Made by a program: the position numbers and the translations under genes
In this document: positions 9,663 through 18,825 of the stretch, piece after piece
How the letters are laid out: each line of letters begins with the position of its first letter
Position numbering within the stretch: position 1 is the stretch's first letter
Notes under the pieces: model-generated
What the model saw: the letters and a program-made list of their open reading frames with translations, nothing else
Told to the model about the DNA's origin: nothing
Database searches by the model: none
Origin: Pseudomonas sp. M47T1
Lineage (GTDB): Bacteria; Pseudomonadota; Gammaproteobacteria; Pseudomonadales; Pseudomonadaceae
DNA length: 64,000 bases
Assembly: GCF_000263855.1 (NCBI RefSeq)
Contig: NZ_AJWX01000001.1
Coordinates: 310,001-374,000 of the forward strand
Reading direction: 5' to 3'

Positions 9663-9875
9663 AAGTTGTTCATCTTAATCTTGCACCTGCCTGTGGATAA
9701 GCTGGGGGAACACAGCGCAAACGCACGCGGGCCGGGCATCTCCGCGATATGGCTAAAAAACGAGCAGTTTCAGAGGCTTGTGCACAAACGGCGGGGATCG
9801 AGCTGTGGATAACCTTGGGGTAGTCCTTTGCAGGCCACGAGAACCGTGGCTTGCAAGGATTTGATCGTTTTCTGA
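9663..9875. promoter_or_regulatory. Intergenic region with two perfect DnaA boxes
   Basis: TGTGGATAA, the complement of the DnaA box TTATCCACA, occurs exactly at 9692-9700 and 9804-9812, with a weaker 7-of-9 match at 9778-9786 (TTGTGCACA). The genes on either side converge (GcvR-like ends 9662, rarD ends 9876), so these are not promoter-proximal sites. Function is inferred only. Confidence 0.45.
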
Positions 9876-10763
9876 TCAGTGTTTTCGACGCACATTCACC
9901 ACCGCATCCAGGCTGTAGATCGCCAGCCCGGCCCATATGAAGCTGAACGCCACCAGCGCATTGGCCGACAGCGGCTCGTGGTATTTGAACACCGCCAGCA
10001 GCAGCACCAGGGTTGGCGCCAGGTACTGCAGGAAGCCCAGGGTGGTGTAGGGCAGGTGGCGGGCCGCGGCGTTGAAGCTCACCAGCGGCACCAGTGTGAT
10101 GGGGCCGGCGGCCAGCAGCCACAGGCCGTCGGTGGTCAGCCAGAAGTCTGGCTGGGCGCTGGGCACGCTCGGATTGCAGGCCAGCCACGCCAGCGCCAGG
10201 GGCACCAGCAGCCAGGTTTCCACCACCAACCCGGGCAACGCAGCTACGGGCGCCTGCTTGCGAATAAGCCCGTAGAACCCGAAGGTCAGCGCCAGGGCCA
10301 GCGACACCCAGGGCAGGCTGCCCACTTGCCACACCTGCTGGGCTACCCCGGCGGCGGCCAGGCCCACTGCCAGCCATTGCAGGCGTCGCAGCCGCTCGCC
10401 CAGCACCAGCATGCCCAATAGCACGTTCACCAGCGGGTTGATGTAGTAGCCCAGGCTGGCTTCCACCATGCGGCCGTTGTTCACGGCCCACACGTAGATC
10501 AGCCAGTTGGCCGCGATCAGCGTACCACTGCCTGCCAGAATGGCCAGGCGGCGAGGGTTGTCGCGCAGGTCGCGCCACCAGCCGGGGTGTTTCCATGCAG
10601 CCAGCAGTAACGAGCCGAACAACGCAGACCACAGCACCCGGCTGACAATGATTTCCACCGCTGGCACGGCTTCGATGGCTTTGAAGTAGAGCGGGAACAG
10701 GCCCCAGCAGATATAGGCGGTCAGGCCCAGCAGATACCCGCGGCGCGGGTTGGCGGCTTGCAT
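9876..10763 (-). CDS. rarD: RarD-type EamA permease
   Basis: Inner-membrane drug/metabolite-transporter superfamily protein of 295 residues, rich in hydrophobic segments (about ten), starting MQAANPRRGYLLGLTAYICWG. The N-terminal WGLFPLYFKAIEAVPAVEI and internal VNNGRMVEASLGYYINPL stretches are characteristic of RarD. The substrate is not established in this family despite the old chloramphenicol-sensitivity name. It is transcribed on the minus strand downstream of srkA with an 18-bp gap, so the two may form one unit. Confidence 0.9.
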   Translation of the reverse strand: MQAANPRRGYLLGLTAYICWGLFPLYFKAIEAVPAVEIIVSRVLWSALFGSLLLAAWKHPGWWRDLRDNPRRLAILAGSGTLIAANWLIYVWAVNNGRMVEASLGYYINPLVNVLLGMLVLGERLRRLQWLAVGLAAAGVAQQVWQVGSLPWVSLALALTFGFYGLIRKQAPVAALPGLVVETWLLVPLALAWLACNPSVPSAQPDFWLTTDGLWLLAAGPITLVPLVSFNAAARHLPYTTLGFLQYLAPTLVLLLAVFKYHEPLSANALVAFSFIWAGLAIYSLDAVVNVRRKH

Positions 10764-10781
10764 GCAGAATCCTTGTTGTTA

Positions 10782-11756
10782 TCAGAACAGCTTCAGCGGT
10801 TCTTCGTTGAGCGCCGCCAATTGTTCGCGCAGGGCCAGCACCTGGTCGCCCCAGTAGCGCTCGGTACCGAACCAGGGAAAGCTGCGCGGGAACGCCGGGT
10901 CGTCCCAACGGCGTGCCAGCCATGCACTGTAATGCATCAGGCGCAGGGCGCGCAGCGCCTCGATCAGCGCCAGTTCGCGCGGGTCGAAATCGTTGAACTC
11001 GCTGTAGCCGTCCATCAGCTCCGACAGCTGGCCCAGGCATTCCTGGCGATCGCCTGCCAGCATCATCCACAGGTCCTGAACGGCTGGGCCCATGCGGCAG
11101 TCGTCGAGGTCGACGATGTGGAACATCTCGTCGCGGCACATCATGTTGCCGGGGTGGCAGTCGCCGTGCATGCGGATGTTGGTGTGCGGGGTGTCCCGGT
11201 AGATTTCTTCCACGCGCTTGAGCACGTCGCGGGCTACTGACTCGTAGGCGGGCAGCAGGCTGCGCGGCACGAAGTTGCCTTCCAGCAGCGTGGCCAATGA
11301 GTCATGGCCGAAGTTTTTCACCCCCAGCGCCTCGCGGTGCTCGAACGGGCGGGTGGCGCCCACGGCGTGCAGGCGGCCCAGCAGCTGGCCCAGGCGGTAA
11401 AGCTGGTCGAGGTTGCCCGGCTCCGGCGCACGGCCGCCGCGGCGGGGGAACAGGGTGAAGCGAAAGCCCTGATGTTCAAACAGGGTCTTGCCTTCATGGA
11501 TCATCGGCGCCACCACCGGAACCTCGCAGTCGGCCAGTTCGGCGGTGAAGCTGTGCTCTTCAAGAATGGCAGCGTCGGTCCAGCGGTCCGGGCGGTAGAA
11601 CTTGGCGATCAGCGGCTGGCCGTCCTCGATGCCCACCTGGTACACACGGTTTTCATAACTGTTGAGCGCCAGGACGCGTGCGTCGCTCAAGAAACCGATG
11701 CTTTCGACAGCATCCAGAACCAGGTCGGGGGTAAGGTTTTCAAACGGATGGGACAT
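10782..11756 (-). CDS. srkA: Stress response serine/threonine kinase SrkA (YihE/RdoA)
   Basis: Cytoplasmic aminoglycoside-phosphotransferase-fold kinase, 324 residues; the E. coli homologue protects against stress-induced cell death. The catalytic loop HGDCHPGN and the metal-binding VDLDDCRMGP are intact, as is the lysine-bearing LIAKFYRPDRW strand. ATG 11756 is selected because AGGAG lies 7 nt upstream; a longer in-frame extension of 42 residues is proline/glycine-rich and not family-like. dsbA, its usual partner in E. coli, is not adjacent; rarD follows closely. Confidence 0.92.
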   Translation of the reverse strand: MSHPFENLTPDLVLDAVESIGFLSDARVLALNSYENRVYQVGIEDGQPLIAKFYRPDRWTDAAILEEHSFTAELADCEVPVVAPMIHEGKTLFEHQGFRFTLFPRRGGRAPEPGNLDQLYRLGQLLGRLHAVGATRPFEHREALGVKNFGHDSLATLLEGNFVPRSLLPAYESVARDVLKRVEEIYRDTPHTNIRMHGDCHPGNMMCRDEMFHIVDLDDCRMGPAVQDLWMMLAGDRQECLGQLSELMDGYSEFNDFDPRELALIEALRALRLMHYSAWLARRWDDPAFPRSFPWFGTERYWGDQVLALREQLAALNEEPLKLF

Positions 11757-11964
11757 GCTGACTCCTGCGTGCGGCAGGCGGCCGCGTCCGGCCACATATG
11801 GTATCAGAGCCGGCCCACCTACAGGGGTGGCTGTAGCAGCGCCTGCACGCTGCGGCAGGGGGTCAGGTTTTAGGGTCCTCACTAATGACCAGCATCAGGC
11901 CGCCCCCGGAAGCGTGCCTGAACGAGAGATCGCAGGGTATTCCCGTAAATCCGTGAAGAACTTT

Positions 11965-12729
11965 TTAAAGGGGTGTGCCCAGCAGCACGAAGGTCGGCGC
12001 GAACGACACCAGCACGTCCTTGCCCTCGGCCAGGCCCAGATCTTCCACCCGCGCGGCGTCTTCCAATGCACACAGGGTTTGCCCGTTGGCCAGGCCCACG
12101 CGTACTTCGGACGGGCCCTGCGGGTCGACGATAACTTGCGCCACACGCCCCACCAGGGCATTGTCGCCCGCCGGCACGGGGCCGGCGGCGTCATGCAGGC
12201 GCAGCCAGCCGGCCTTGATCAGGGCCATGACCTGTACGCCGTCTGCCAGTTCCAGGTGCTCGGTGCTCTCGTGGGTGATTTGCGCGCACAGCGACAACCC
12301 GGCGCCCAGATCCAGTTCCACCAGGTCATTGCGGCCCTGAGGGGTGATGGTGCAGACGCTGCCCTGCAGCTGATTGCGCGCGCTGGTGCGCAGCATCAGG
12401 CGGCTGAGCAGGTCCAGGTCGCGCACATCTTCAGCCACTTCCAGTACCTGCGTTTGTAGTGCTTGCAGGCGCTGGTAGAGGCGCAGCACCCGTTGGCCCT
12501 CCTCGGACAGCCGCGCGCCGCCACCGCCCTTGCCGCCCACGGCGCGCTCAACCAAGGGTTTGTCGGCCAGGTTGTTGAGTTCGTCGATGGCATCCCAGGC
12601 GCCTTTGTAGCTCATGCCGGCGGCCTTCGCGGCACGAGTGATGGAGCCCTGTTCGGCAATGTGCTGCAACAAGGTGATGCGCTGCGGGCGACGGGCGATG
12701 TGTTGGGTGAGCAGGCTGGGCAGGGGCAT
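11965..12729 (-). CDS. modE: ModE-type molybdate-responsive regulator
   Basis: A 254-residue transcription factor (E. coli ModE is 262). The N-terminal winged helix-turn-helix (about 15-80) shows GSITRAAKAAGMSYKGAWDAI and the wing VGGKGGGGARLSEEG. Two C-terminal Mop/TOBE repeats follow (ARNQLQGSVCTITPQ; VGRVAQVIVDPQGPSEVRV), which bind molybdate in homologues. It would repress molybdate uptake and adjust molybdoenzyme genes. No modABC genes are adjacent in this window, so its targets lie elsewhere. Confidence 0.9.
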   Translation of the reverse strand: MPLPSLLTQHIARRPQRITLLQHIAEQGSITRAAKAAGMSYKGAWDAIDELNNLADKPLVERAVGGKGGGGARLSEEGQRVLRLYQRLQALQTQVLEVAEDVRDLDLLSRLMLRTSARNQLQGSVCTITPQGRNDLVELDLGAGLSLCAQITHESTEHLELADGVQVMALIKAGWLRLHDAAGPVPAGDNALVGRVAQVIVDPQGPSEVRVGLANGQTLCALEDAARVEDLGLAEGKDVLVSFAPTFVLLGTPL

Positions 12730-12792
12730 GGCTGTCTTGGCGCTGTGGCTGTCTTATAGAGCACACGACGTTGAACCCCGACGCCGGGCAAG

Positions 12793-13530
12793 TCAAGGCG
12801 CACCCGGTTTCGGCGTACGCGCCAGGCAGTACACATCGACCCGCGCGGCGCCGGCGCGCAGCAGCAACTGCGCCAGCGCCCGGGCGGTGGCACCGGTGGT
12901 CATCACGTCGTCCACCAGCGCCACATGGCGGCCCTGTACCCGCGGGCGCGGGGCCAGGGCAAAGGCCTGTAGCAGGTTGCGCTGGCGCTGGCGCGCGTCC
13001 AGGTCCTGCTGCGCGCGGGTTTCAATCGGCCGCAGCAACAACTGCTCGTCCACGGGCAGCGCCAATTGCGGCGCCAGCCAGCGTGCCAACAGCGCCGCCT
13101 GGTTGAAGCCGCGCTGGCGCAGGCGCTTACGGCCCATGGGTACCGGCACCAGGCAGTCTGGCCTGGCCAGGCCGTCGTCGAAGCGCGCCAACAGCCACTG
13201 CCCCAGCAGTTCGCCCAGCAGGCGGCCCAGCGGCCAGCGGGCGTTGTGCTTGAAGCGGCTGATCAGGCTGTCCACCGGAAAACCATAGTGCCAGGGCGCT
13301 TCCACTTGGGTAAACGGCGGCGCCCGGCGCACGCATTGGCCGCATAGCAGGCCGTCCATGGGCATGGGCAGCGCACAACGCCGGCAGCGCTCGATCAGCC
13401 ACGGCAACTCGGCTTCGCACGCTGCACATAGGGGGTAAGGCTGTTCGGCCGACTCATCGCACAGCAAACAGAATTGGTTGAATTTTAACCAGTTGTAAAC
13501 CAGCCATCCGTGACTCGGTTGACAGTCCAT
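12793..13530 (-). CDS. ComF-family phosphoribosyltransferase-like protein
   Basis: A 245-residue protein with an N-terminal zinc-ribbon (CLLC, CAAC, CRRC, CGQC pairs over residues 21-75) and a C-terminal phosphoribosyltransferase fold with the PRPP loop VALVDDVMTTGATA. ComF proteins are linked to DNA uptake in naturally competent bacteria (ComFC) but in Pseudomonas the role is undefined. ATG 13530 has AAGGAAG just upstream. It is divergent from bioB, and the bioB promoter -35 overlaps its first codons, so transcription of the two could interfere. Confidence 0.9.
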   Translation of the reverse strand: MDCQPSHGWLVYNWLKFNQFCLLCDESAEQPYPLCAACEAELPWLIERCRRCALPMPMDGLLCGQCVRRAPPFTQVEAPWHYGFPVDSLISRFKHNARWPLGRLLGELLGQWLLARFDDGLARPDCLVPVPMGRKRLRQRGFNQAALLARWLAPQLALPVDEQLLLRPIETRAQQDLDARQRQRNLLQAFALAPRPRVQGRHVALVDDVMTTGATARALAQLLLRAGAARVDVYCLARTPKPGAP

Positions 13531-13546
13531 TCGTCTTCCTTAAATA
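13519..13546 (+). promoter_or_regulatory. Sigma-70-type promoter for the biotin operon
   Basis: TTGACA at 13519-13524, a 16-bp spacer, then TAAATA at 13541-13546; bioB starts at 13625. The -35 is a perfect consensus hexamer and overlaps the start of comF on the other strand. No clear BirA-type operator was recognised. Confidence 0.6.
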
Positions 13547-13624
13547 TGCGCATTATCCGTGTCGCGCCTGTGGATATTTCCATTATCCCGGTCGCCAGCC
13601 CCAAGCATAACCAAGGAATCGCCC

Positions 13625-14683
13625 ATGAGCGCCAGCACAACTGCAACGCTTCGTCACGACTGGTCCCTGGCAGAGGTCAAGGCCCTGTTTACCCAGCCTT
13701 TCAACGACCTGCTGTTCCAGGCCCAAACCGTGCACCGCGCGCATTTCGATGCCAACCGCGTGCAAGTGTCGACCCTGCTGTCGATCAAGACTGGCGCCTG
13801 CCCCGAAGACTGCAAGTACTGCCCGCAGTCGGGGCACTACAACACCGGTCTTGAAAAAGAAAAGCTGATGGAAGTGCAGAAGGTGCTGGAAGAGGCCGCA
13901 CGGGCCAAGGCCATCGGTTCCACGCGCTTCTGCATGGGCGCGGCCTGGAAGCACCCGTCGGCCAAGGACATGCCTTATGTGCTGAAGATGGTCGCAGGCG
14001 TCAAGGCCATGGGCCTGGAAACCTGCATGACCCTGGGCAAGCTGGACCAGGAGCAGACCGCCGCCCTGGCCGAGGCCGGCCTGGACTACTACAACCACAA
14101 CCTGGACACCTCGCCCGAGTTCTACGGCAGCATCATCACTACCCGTACCTACGGCGAGCGCCTGCAGACCCTGGCCTACGTGCGCGATGCCGGCATGAAG
14201 ATCTGCTCGGGCGGCATCCTGGGCATGGGCGAGTCGCTGGATGACCGCGCCGGCCTGCTGATCCAACTGGCGAACCTGCCGGAGCATCCAGAGTCGGTGC
14301 CCATCAACATGCTGGTGAAAGTGGCCGGCACGCCGCTGGAAAACGCCGACGACGTGGACCCGTTCGACTTCATCCGCATGCTGGCCGTGGCGCGTATCCT
14401 CATGCCGCAATCCCATGTACGCCTGTCCGCTGGCCGCGAGGCCATGAACGAGCAGATGCAGGCCCTGGCCTTCTTCGCCGGCGCCAACTCGATTTTCTAC
14501 GGCGACAAACTGCTGACCACCGCCAACCCGCAGGCAGACAAGGACATGGCGTTGTTCGGCCGCCTGGGCATCAAGCCTGAAGCGCGCGAAGAGCATGCCG
14601 ACGAAGTGCACCAGGCTGCCATCGAGCAGGCCTTGGTAGAACAGAAGAGCGGCGAACTGTTCTACGACGCCGCGTCGGCCTGA
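13625..14683 (+). CDS. bioB: Biotin synthase
   Basis: Radical-SAM enzyme that inserts sulfur into dethiobiotin to form biotin. The [4Fe-4S] ligands are C59, C63 and C66 (CPEDCKYC), and the family stretch [13 protein letters not shown] is present. Length is 352 residues, normal for the family. ATG 13625 has AAGGAA upstream; the longer in-frame GTG start at 13559 adds a non-conserved leader. First gene of a five-gene operon: bioF starts 7 nt after its stop. Confidence 0.98.
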   Translation: MSASTTATLRHDWSLAEVKALFTQPFNDLLFQAQTVHRAHFDANRVQVSTLLSIKTGACPEDCKYCPQSGHYNTGLEKEKLMEVQKVLEEAARAKAIGSTRFCMGAAWKHPSAKDMPYVLKMVAGVKAMGLETCMTLGKLDQEQTAALAEAGLDYYNHNLDTSPEFYGSIITTRTYGERLQTLAYVRDAGMKICSGGILGMGESLDDRAGLLIQLANLPEHPESVPINMLVKVAGTPLENADDVDPFDFIRMLAVARILMPQSHVRLSAGREAMNEQMQALAFFAGANSIFYGDKLLTTANPQADKDMALFGRLGIKPEAREEHADEVHQAAIEQALVEQKSGELFYDAASA

Positions 14684-14689
14684 CCGCCG

Positions 14690-15862
14690 ATGGCCTTCGA
14701 CCTCAGCGCGCGGCTGGCCGAGCGCCGCGCCGCCGACCTCTACCGGCAGCGGCCATTGCTTGAGAGCCCCCAGGGCCCGCAGGTGGTGGTCGATGGCCAA
14801 CCGCTGCTGGCGTTCTGCAACAACGACTACCTGGGCCTGGCCAATCACCCCGACGTGGTGGCTGCCTGGCGCGCCGGCGCCGAGCGCTGGGGCGTGGGCG
14901 GCGGTGCCTCGCACCTGGTGATCGGTCACAGCGGCCCGCATCACGCGCTTGAACTGGCCCTGGCCGAACTGACCGGGCGCCCGCGGGCACTGCTGTTTTC
15001 CACGGGCTACATGGCCAACCTGGGCGCAGTCACGGCGCTGGTGGGGCAGGGCGACACGGTGCTTCAGGATCGTCTCAACCATGCCTCGCTGCTGGATGCC
15101 GGCCTGCTCAGTGGTGCGCGCTTTAGCCGTTACCTGCACAACGATCCTGTCAGCCTGGCCAACCGCCTTGAGAAAGCCACCGGCAACACCCTGGTGGTGA
15201 CCGATGGCGTGTTCAGCATGGACGGTGATATCGCCGACCTGCCCGCGCTGGCCCAGGCCGCCAGGGCCAAGGGTGCATGGCTAATGGTGGACGATGCCCA
15301 TGGTTTCGGCCCATTGGGTGCCAATGGCGCGGGCATCGTCGAGCATTACGGCCTGGGTATCGACGACGTGCCTGTGCTGGTGGGTACCCTGGGCAAGGCC
15401 TTCGGTACCGCGGGTGCCTTCGTGGCCGGCAGTGACGATCTGATCGAAGCCATGGTGCAGTTCGCCCGGCCCTACATCTACACCACTAGCCAGCCACCGG
15501 CTCTGGCCTGCGCCACGCTCAAGAGTCTGGAACTGTTGCGCAGCGAGCACTGGCGGCGCGAGCATCTGGGCGCGCTGATTCGTCAGTTCCGCCAGGGCGC
15601 CGAGCAGATTGGCCTGCAATTGATGGACAGTTTCACGCCCATCCAGCCCATCCTGATCGGCGATGCCGGCCGTGCCGTGCGCCTGTCGCAGATGCTGCGC
15701 GAGCGTGGCCTGATGGTCACCGCCATTCGCCCGCCCACTGTGCCGGCTGGCAGCGCCCGCCTGCGCGTGACCCTGTCGGCGGCCCACAGCGAAACGCAGG
15801 TGCAGCTATTGTTGAATGCATTGGCCGACTGCTATCCGTTGCTGGAGCCGAGCAATGCGTGA
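14690..15862 (+). CDS. bioF: 8-amino-7-oxononanoate synthase
   Basis: PLP-dependent alpha-oxoamine synthase that condenses pimeloyl-ACP with alanine. The 390 residues include the PLP lysine in [15 protein letters not shown] and the aspartate-histidine motif [12 protein letters not shown]. It follows bioB by 6 nt and its stop overlaps the bioH start (ATG 15855), so translation is tightly coupled. The ribosome site is weak, consistent with reinitiation after bioB. Confidence 0.98.
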   Translation: MAFDLSARLAERRAADLYRQRPLLESPQGPQVVVDGQPLLAFCNNDYLGLANHPDVVAAWRAGAERWGVGGGASHLVIGHSGPHHALELALAELTGRPRALLFSTGYMANLGAVTALVGQGDTVLQDRLNHASLLDAGLLSGARFSRYLHNDPVSLANRLEKATGNTLVVTDGVFSMDGDIADLPALAQAARAKGAWLMVDDAHGFGPLGANGAGIVEHYGLGIDDVPVLVGTLGKAFGTAGAFVAGSDDLIEAMVQFARPYIYTTSQPPALACATLKSLELLRSEHWRREHLGALIRQFRQGAEQIGLQLMDSFTPIQPILIGDAGRAVRLSQMLRERGLMVTAIRPPTVPAGSARLRVTLSAAHSETQVQLLLNALADCYPLLEPSNA

Positions 15863-16589
15863 CCAACTGATTCTATTGCCGGGCTGGGGCATGGGCCAAG
15901 CGCCCTTGCAGCCGCTGGCCGCAGCCCTGAAAGGGCTGGATGAGCACCTGCACGTGCAGGTGCACGCCTTGCCCGAGCCTGGCAGTAGCGACCTGCACGC
16001 CTGGTTGGATGCCCTGGACGCTACCTTGCCCCAGGATTGCTGGCTGGGTGGCTGGTCGCTGGGCGGCATGCTGGCCGCCGAGCTGGCGGCGCGGCGTGGC
16101 GATCGTTGCTGTGGCTTGATTACGCTGGCCAGCAACCCATGCTTCGTGGCGCGTGCCGAATGGCCCAATGCGATGCCTGCGCAAATGTTCGACGCCTTTC
16201 TTGCCGGCTGCAATGCCAGCCCGCAAAGCACCTTGAAGCGCTTCAGCGTGCTGTGTACCCAGGGCGCTGCCGATGATCCGCGCAGCCTGTCACGACTGCT
16301 GGGTGCCGGTGCGCCCCAGGCTCCGGGCGATGCGCTGCGGCATGGGCTGGAGTTACTGGCGCAGTTGGATATCCGCGATGCGTTGCAGCAGTACGGTGGG
16401 CCGCAACTGCATCTGTATGGTGGCAACGATGCGCTGGTGCCGGTGGAGGTTGCCGGTGATGTGCTGGCGCTGCTGCCCGATGTTGAAGTTGGCCTCATTG
16501 AAGCGGCCAGCCACGCTTTCCCCCTGGAAGACCCCCATGAGTTGGCGGCTGCCATCCAGGCCTTTTTGCATGAGTCCCCCGATGACTGA
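15855..16589 (+). CDS. bioH: Pimeloyl-ACP methyl ester carboxylesterase
   Basis: Alpha/beta-hydrolase that removes the methyl group from pimeloyl-ACP methyl ester and so closes the BioC-started acyl chain pathway. The 244 residues show the triad S68 (GWSLGG), D192 (YGGNDALVP) and H220 (SHAFPLE). ATG 15855 overlaps the bioF stop; a longer frame starting at 15816 lies inside bioF and is unlikely. Its own stop overlaps bioC. Confidence 0.95.
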   Translation: MRDQLILLPGWGMGQAPLQPLAAALKGLDEHLHVQVHALPEPGSSDLHAWLDALDATLPQDCWLGGWSLGGMLAAELAARRGDRCCGLITLASNPCFVARAEWPNAMPAQMFDAFLAGCNASPQSTLKRFSVLCTQGAADDPRSLSRLLGAGAPQAPGDALRHGLELLAQLDIRDALQQYGGPQLHLYGGNDALVPVEVAGDVLALLPDVEVGLIEAASHAFPLEDPHELAAAIQAFLHESPDD

Positions 16590-17406
16590 TCTTTCCACGC
16601 CCCCGCTGCCCGGCGCCTTGCCGGACAAGCGTCAGGTGGCGGCTTCGTTTTCCCGTGCCGCCGCCAGTTATGACAGCGTTGCCGAACTGCAGCGCGATGT
16701 TGGCACGGCGCTGATCAGCCGCTTGCCCCAGGGCCTGCTACCTCGCTGCTGGATGGACCTGGGCAGCGGCACCGGCTATTTCAGCCGCGCCCTGGCCGGC
16801 GCCTACCCCGACAGCTTCGGCGTGGCGGTGGACATCGCCGAAGGCATGTTGCAGCACGCACGGCCCCTGGGCGGTGCGCAGGGTTACATCGTGGGTGACG
16901 CCGAGCGCCTGCCGGTGTGCTCGGCCAGTGTTGACCTGCTGTTCTCCAGCCTGGCGGTGCAGTGGTGCAGTGACTTCACCGCAGTGCTTGGCGAGGCCTG
17001 TCGCAGCTTGCGGCCGGGTGGGGTAATGGCGTTCGCCAGCCTGTGCGTGGGCACCTTGCGCGAGCTGCGCGAAAGCTGGCAGGCCGTGGATGGCCTGGTA
17101 CACGTCAACCGCTTCCGTGGTTTCGAGGATTACCAGCGCCTGTGTGGCGATAGCGGCTTCAACGTGCTGTGCCTGGAACAGCTGCCCCATGTGTTGTACT
17201 ACCCTGATGTGCGTGGCTTGACCCATGAGCTCAAGGCATTGGGGGCGCACAACCTCAACCCGGGCCGCCCAGGCGGGCTGACCGGGCGGGCGCGCATGAC
17301 CGGGCTGCTGCAGGCCTACGAGCAATTCCGCCAGCCGCAAGGCTTGCCGGCCACTTACCAGGTGGTCTACGCGGTGCTGCAAAAACCGCTGGAAGGGGGA
17401 AACTGA
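16582..17406 (+). CDS. bioC: Malonyl-ACP O-methyltransferase
   Basis: SAM-dependent methyltransferase that caps malonyl-ACP so that fatty-acid synthase can build the pimelate chain. The 274 residues carry the SAM motif [11 protein letters not shown] and a type 11 methyltransferase core. Two starts are possible, ATG 16570 and ATG 16582; the second overlaps the bioH stop (ATGACTGA) and gives the usual MTDLSTPP N-terminus, so it is preferred. bioD starts 2 nt after its stop. Confidence 0.95.
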   Translation: MTDLSTPPLPGALPDKRQVAASFSRAAASYDSVAELQRDVGTALISRLPQGLLPRCWMDLGSGTGYFSRALAGAYPDSFGVAVDIAEGMLQHARPLGGAQGYIVGDAERLPVCSASVDLLFSSLAVQWCSDFTAVLGEACRSLRPGGVMAFASLCVGTLRELRESWQAVDGLVHVNRFRGFEDYQRLCGDSGFNVLCLEQLPHVLYYPDVRGLTHELKALGAHNLNPGRPGGLTGRARMTGLLQAYEQFRQPQGLPATYQVVYAVLQKPLEGGN

Positions 17407-17407
17407 G

Positions 17408-18088
17408 ATGGGGCCAGCCTATTTTATCGCCGGCACGGATACCGATGTCGGCAAGACCACCATTGCCGCCGGCCTGCTGCATGCCGCGCGGCTCAATGGC
17501 CTGAGCACCCTGGGTGCCAAGCCGGTGGCATCGGGTTGCGAGTTGACCCCCAAGGGCCTGCGCAACGCCGACGCGTTGGCGTTGATGGCCGAAAGCTCTA
17601 TCCAGTTGCCCTACGAACAGGTCAACCCCATTGCCTTCGAACCTGCCATTGCCCCGCACCTGGCGGCTCGAGAGGCCGGCGTGAGCCTGAGTGTGCAGGC
17701 GTTGCTGGGGCCCATGCGCGATATCCTCGGCCAGGGCGCCGACTTCACCCTGATCGAGGGCGCCGGTGGCTGGCGAGTGCCGCTGTCGGGGCAAGCCAAC
17801 CTGTCCGACCTGGCCATTGCCTTGAAACTGCCGGTGATCCTGGTGGTGGGTGTTCGCCTTGGCTGCATCAACCACGCGTTGCTGACGGCCGAGGCCATTG
17901 CCCGCGATGGCTTGCAACTGGCGGGTTGGGTGGCCAATGTGATTGATGGCCGCACCTCGCGGCTGGAAGAAAACCTGGCAACCCTGGCCGAGTGTTTGCC
18001 TGCGCCTTGCCTGGGGCGAGTACCGCGGCTCAAGGGCATCAGCGCCGCCATGGTGGCCGAGCACCTTCAATTGGACCTGCTGGATTAG
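17408..18088 (+). CDS. bioD: Dethiobiotin synthetase
   Basis: ATP-dependent ring closure of 7,8-diaminononanoate to dethiobiotin. The 226 residues begin with the P-loop FIAGTDTDVGKTT and include the conserved KPVASGC and EGAGGWRVPL stretches. Last gene of the operon. The aminotransferase BioA, needed between BioF and BioD, is not in this window, as in other pseudomonads where it maps elsewhere. Confidence 0.98.
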   Translation: MGPAYFIAGTDTDVGKTTIAAGLLHAARLNGLSTLGAKPVASGCELTPKGLRNADALALMAESSIQLPYEQVNPIAFEPAIAPHLAAREAGVSLSVQALLGPMRDILGQGADFTLIEGAGGWRVPLSGQANLSDLAIALKLPVILVVGVRLGCINHALLTAEAIARDGLQLAGWVANVIDGRTSRLEENLATLAECLPAPCLGRVPRLKGISAAMVAEHLQLDLLD

Positions 18089-18196
18089 TTTTTGGCTATC
18101 GGCGGGGCAATGTGCCATTAGTGTTTTTGACGTGTGTTTATTGACGGTGTCTGCTTCAATGGCACCTGTTGAAACTATTTCGTGTGGAGTTCACCG

Positions 18197-18493
18197 ATGC
18201 AAATCTCAGGAAGCAGCGCCTACTACGCGGGCCTGAGCACCCTCCAGAGCGGCCTGAACAAGGTTGATCAGGCGGCCAGCCAGATCGCCAGCAATTCCGT
18301 CGACCGTCCGGCTGTGGGCAACCAGTCCACTAACCTGCAGGCCCAGCAGGTGCTGTCGGTTGACCGCAGCCAGCAAGACCTGGCTGGCAGCGCCGTGGAA
18401 CTGACCCAAGGCAAACTTCAGGTCGAAGCCGGTCTGAAAGTGACCCACGCGGCCAACGAAACACTGGGTACGCTGATCGATACCTACGCCTGA
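18197..18493 (+). CDS. Small conserved protein resembling a flagellar rod/hook terminus
   Basis: A 98-residue protein, MQISGSSAYYAG..., with GTGGAG upstream of ATG 18197. It is Ser/Gln/Ala-rich with heptad-like helices and ends VTHAANETLGTLIDTYA, which resembles the C-terminal helix of flagellar axial proteins (AxxMLGTLIDL-like). No signal peptide or membrane segment is seen. No flagellar genes are nearby, so this is either an orphan structural protein or a helix-bundle look-alike. Function unknown. Confidence 0.7.
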   Translation: MQISGSSAYYAGLSTLQSGLNKVDQAASQIASNSVDRPAVGNQSTNLQAQQVLSVDRSQQDLAGSAVELTQGKLQVEAGLKVTHAANETLGTLIDTYA

Positions 18494-18825
18494 TACTGCG
18501 TTGCCCTGCGCAAGTCCTGTAGGGGCTGGCTGTGCCAGCGAGCGGTTCGACACACTGAACATCTCGCTGGCCAGCCAGCTCGCACAAGAAGCTCAACCTC
18601 CCCGACACCATTGATTCCCCATCATTCACCGCACCCATTCAGGGCCTGCGGGGCATACCTGTGCGCGCGCATTTCGTGGCCGTCGGGTGTAGTCTGGTGG
18701 AACGATGCTTGACAACTTTTGGGCGTAAACGTATGTTTCAAACAACTGTTTGACAGAACGCCATCAAGCGCTGGCTGGTCTGTTGCGGTCACACATTCCA
18801 GTTTCATCAGCAGAGGTTTATCGCT
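18494..18825. other. 332-bp spacer before the first acyl-CoA dehydrogenase
   Basis: Holds one REP-like inverted repeat (18518-18586) and presumably the promoter of the dehydrogenase. No additional gene was seen. Confidence 0.5.
18518..18586. repeat. REP-like inverted repeat (family A, diverged)
   Basis: GGGGCTGGCTGTGCCAGCGAG is mirrored by CTCGCTGGCCAGCCAGCTCGC about 40 bp on. It is an imperfect copy of the element at 6473 and lies downstream of the small protein gene. Confidence 0.65.

Noticed and set aside
13583..15139. 518-codon minus-strand frame across bioB and bioF
   Set aside because: Antisense to two conserved enzymes and low-complexity in composition (His/Gln/Gly-rich), so not a gene.
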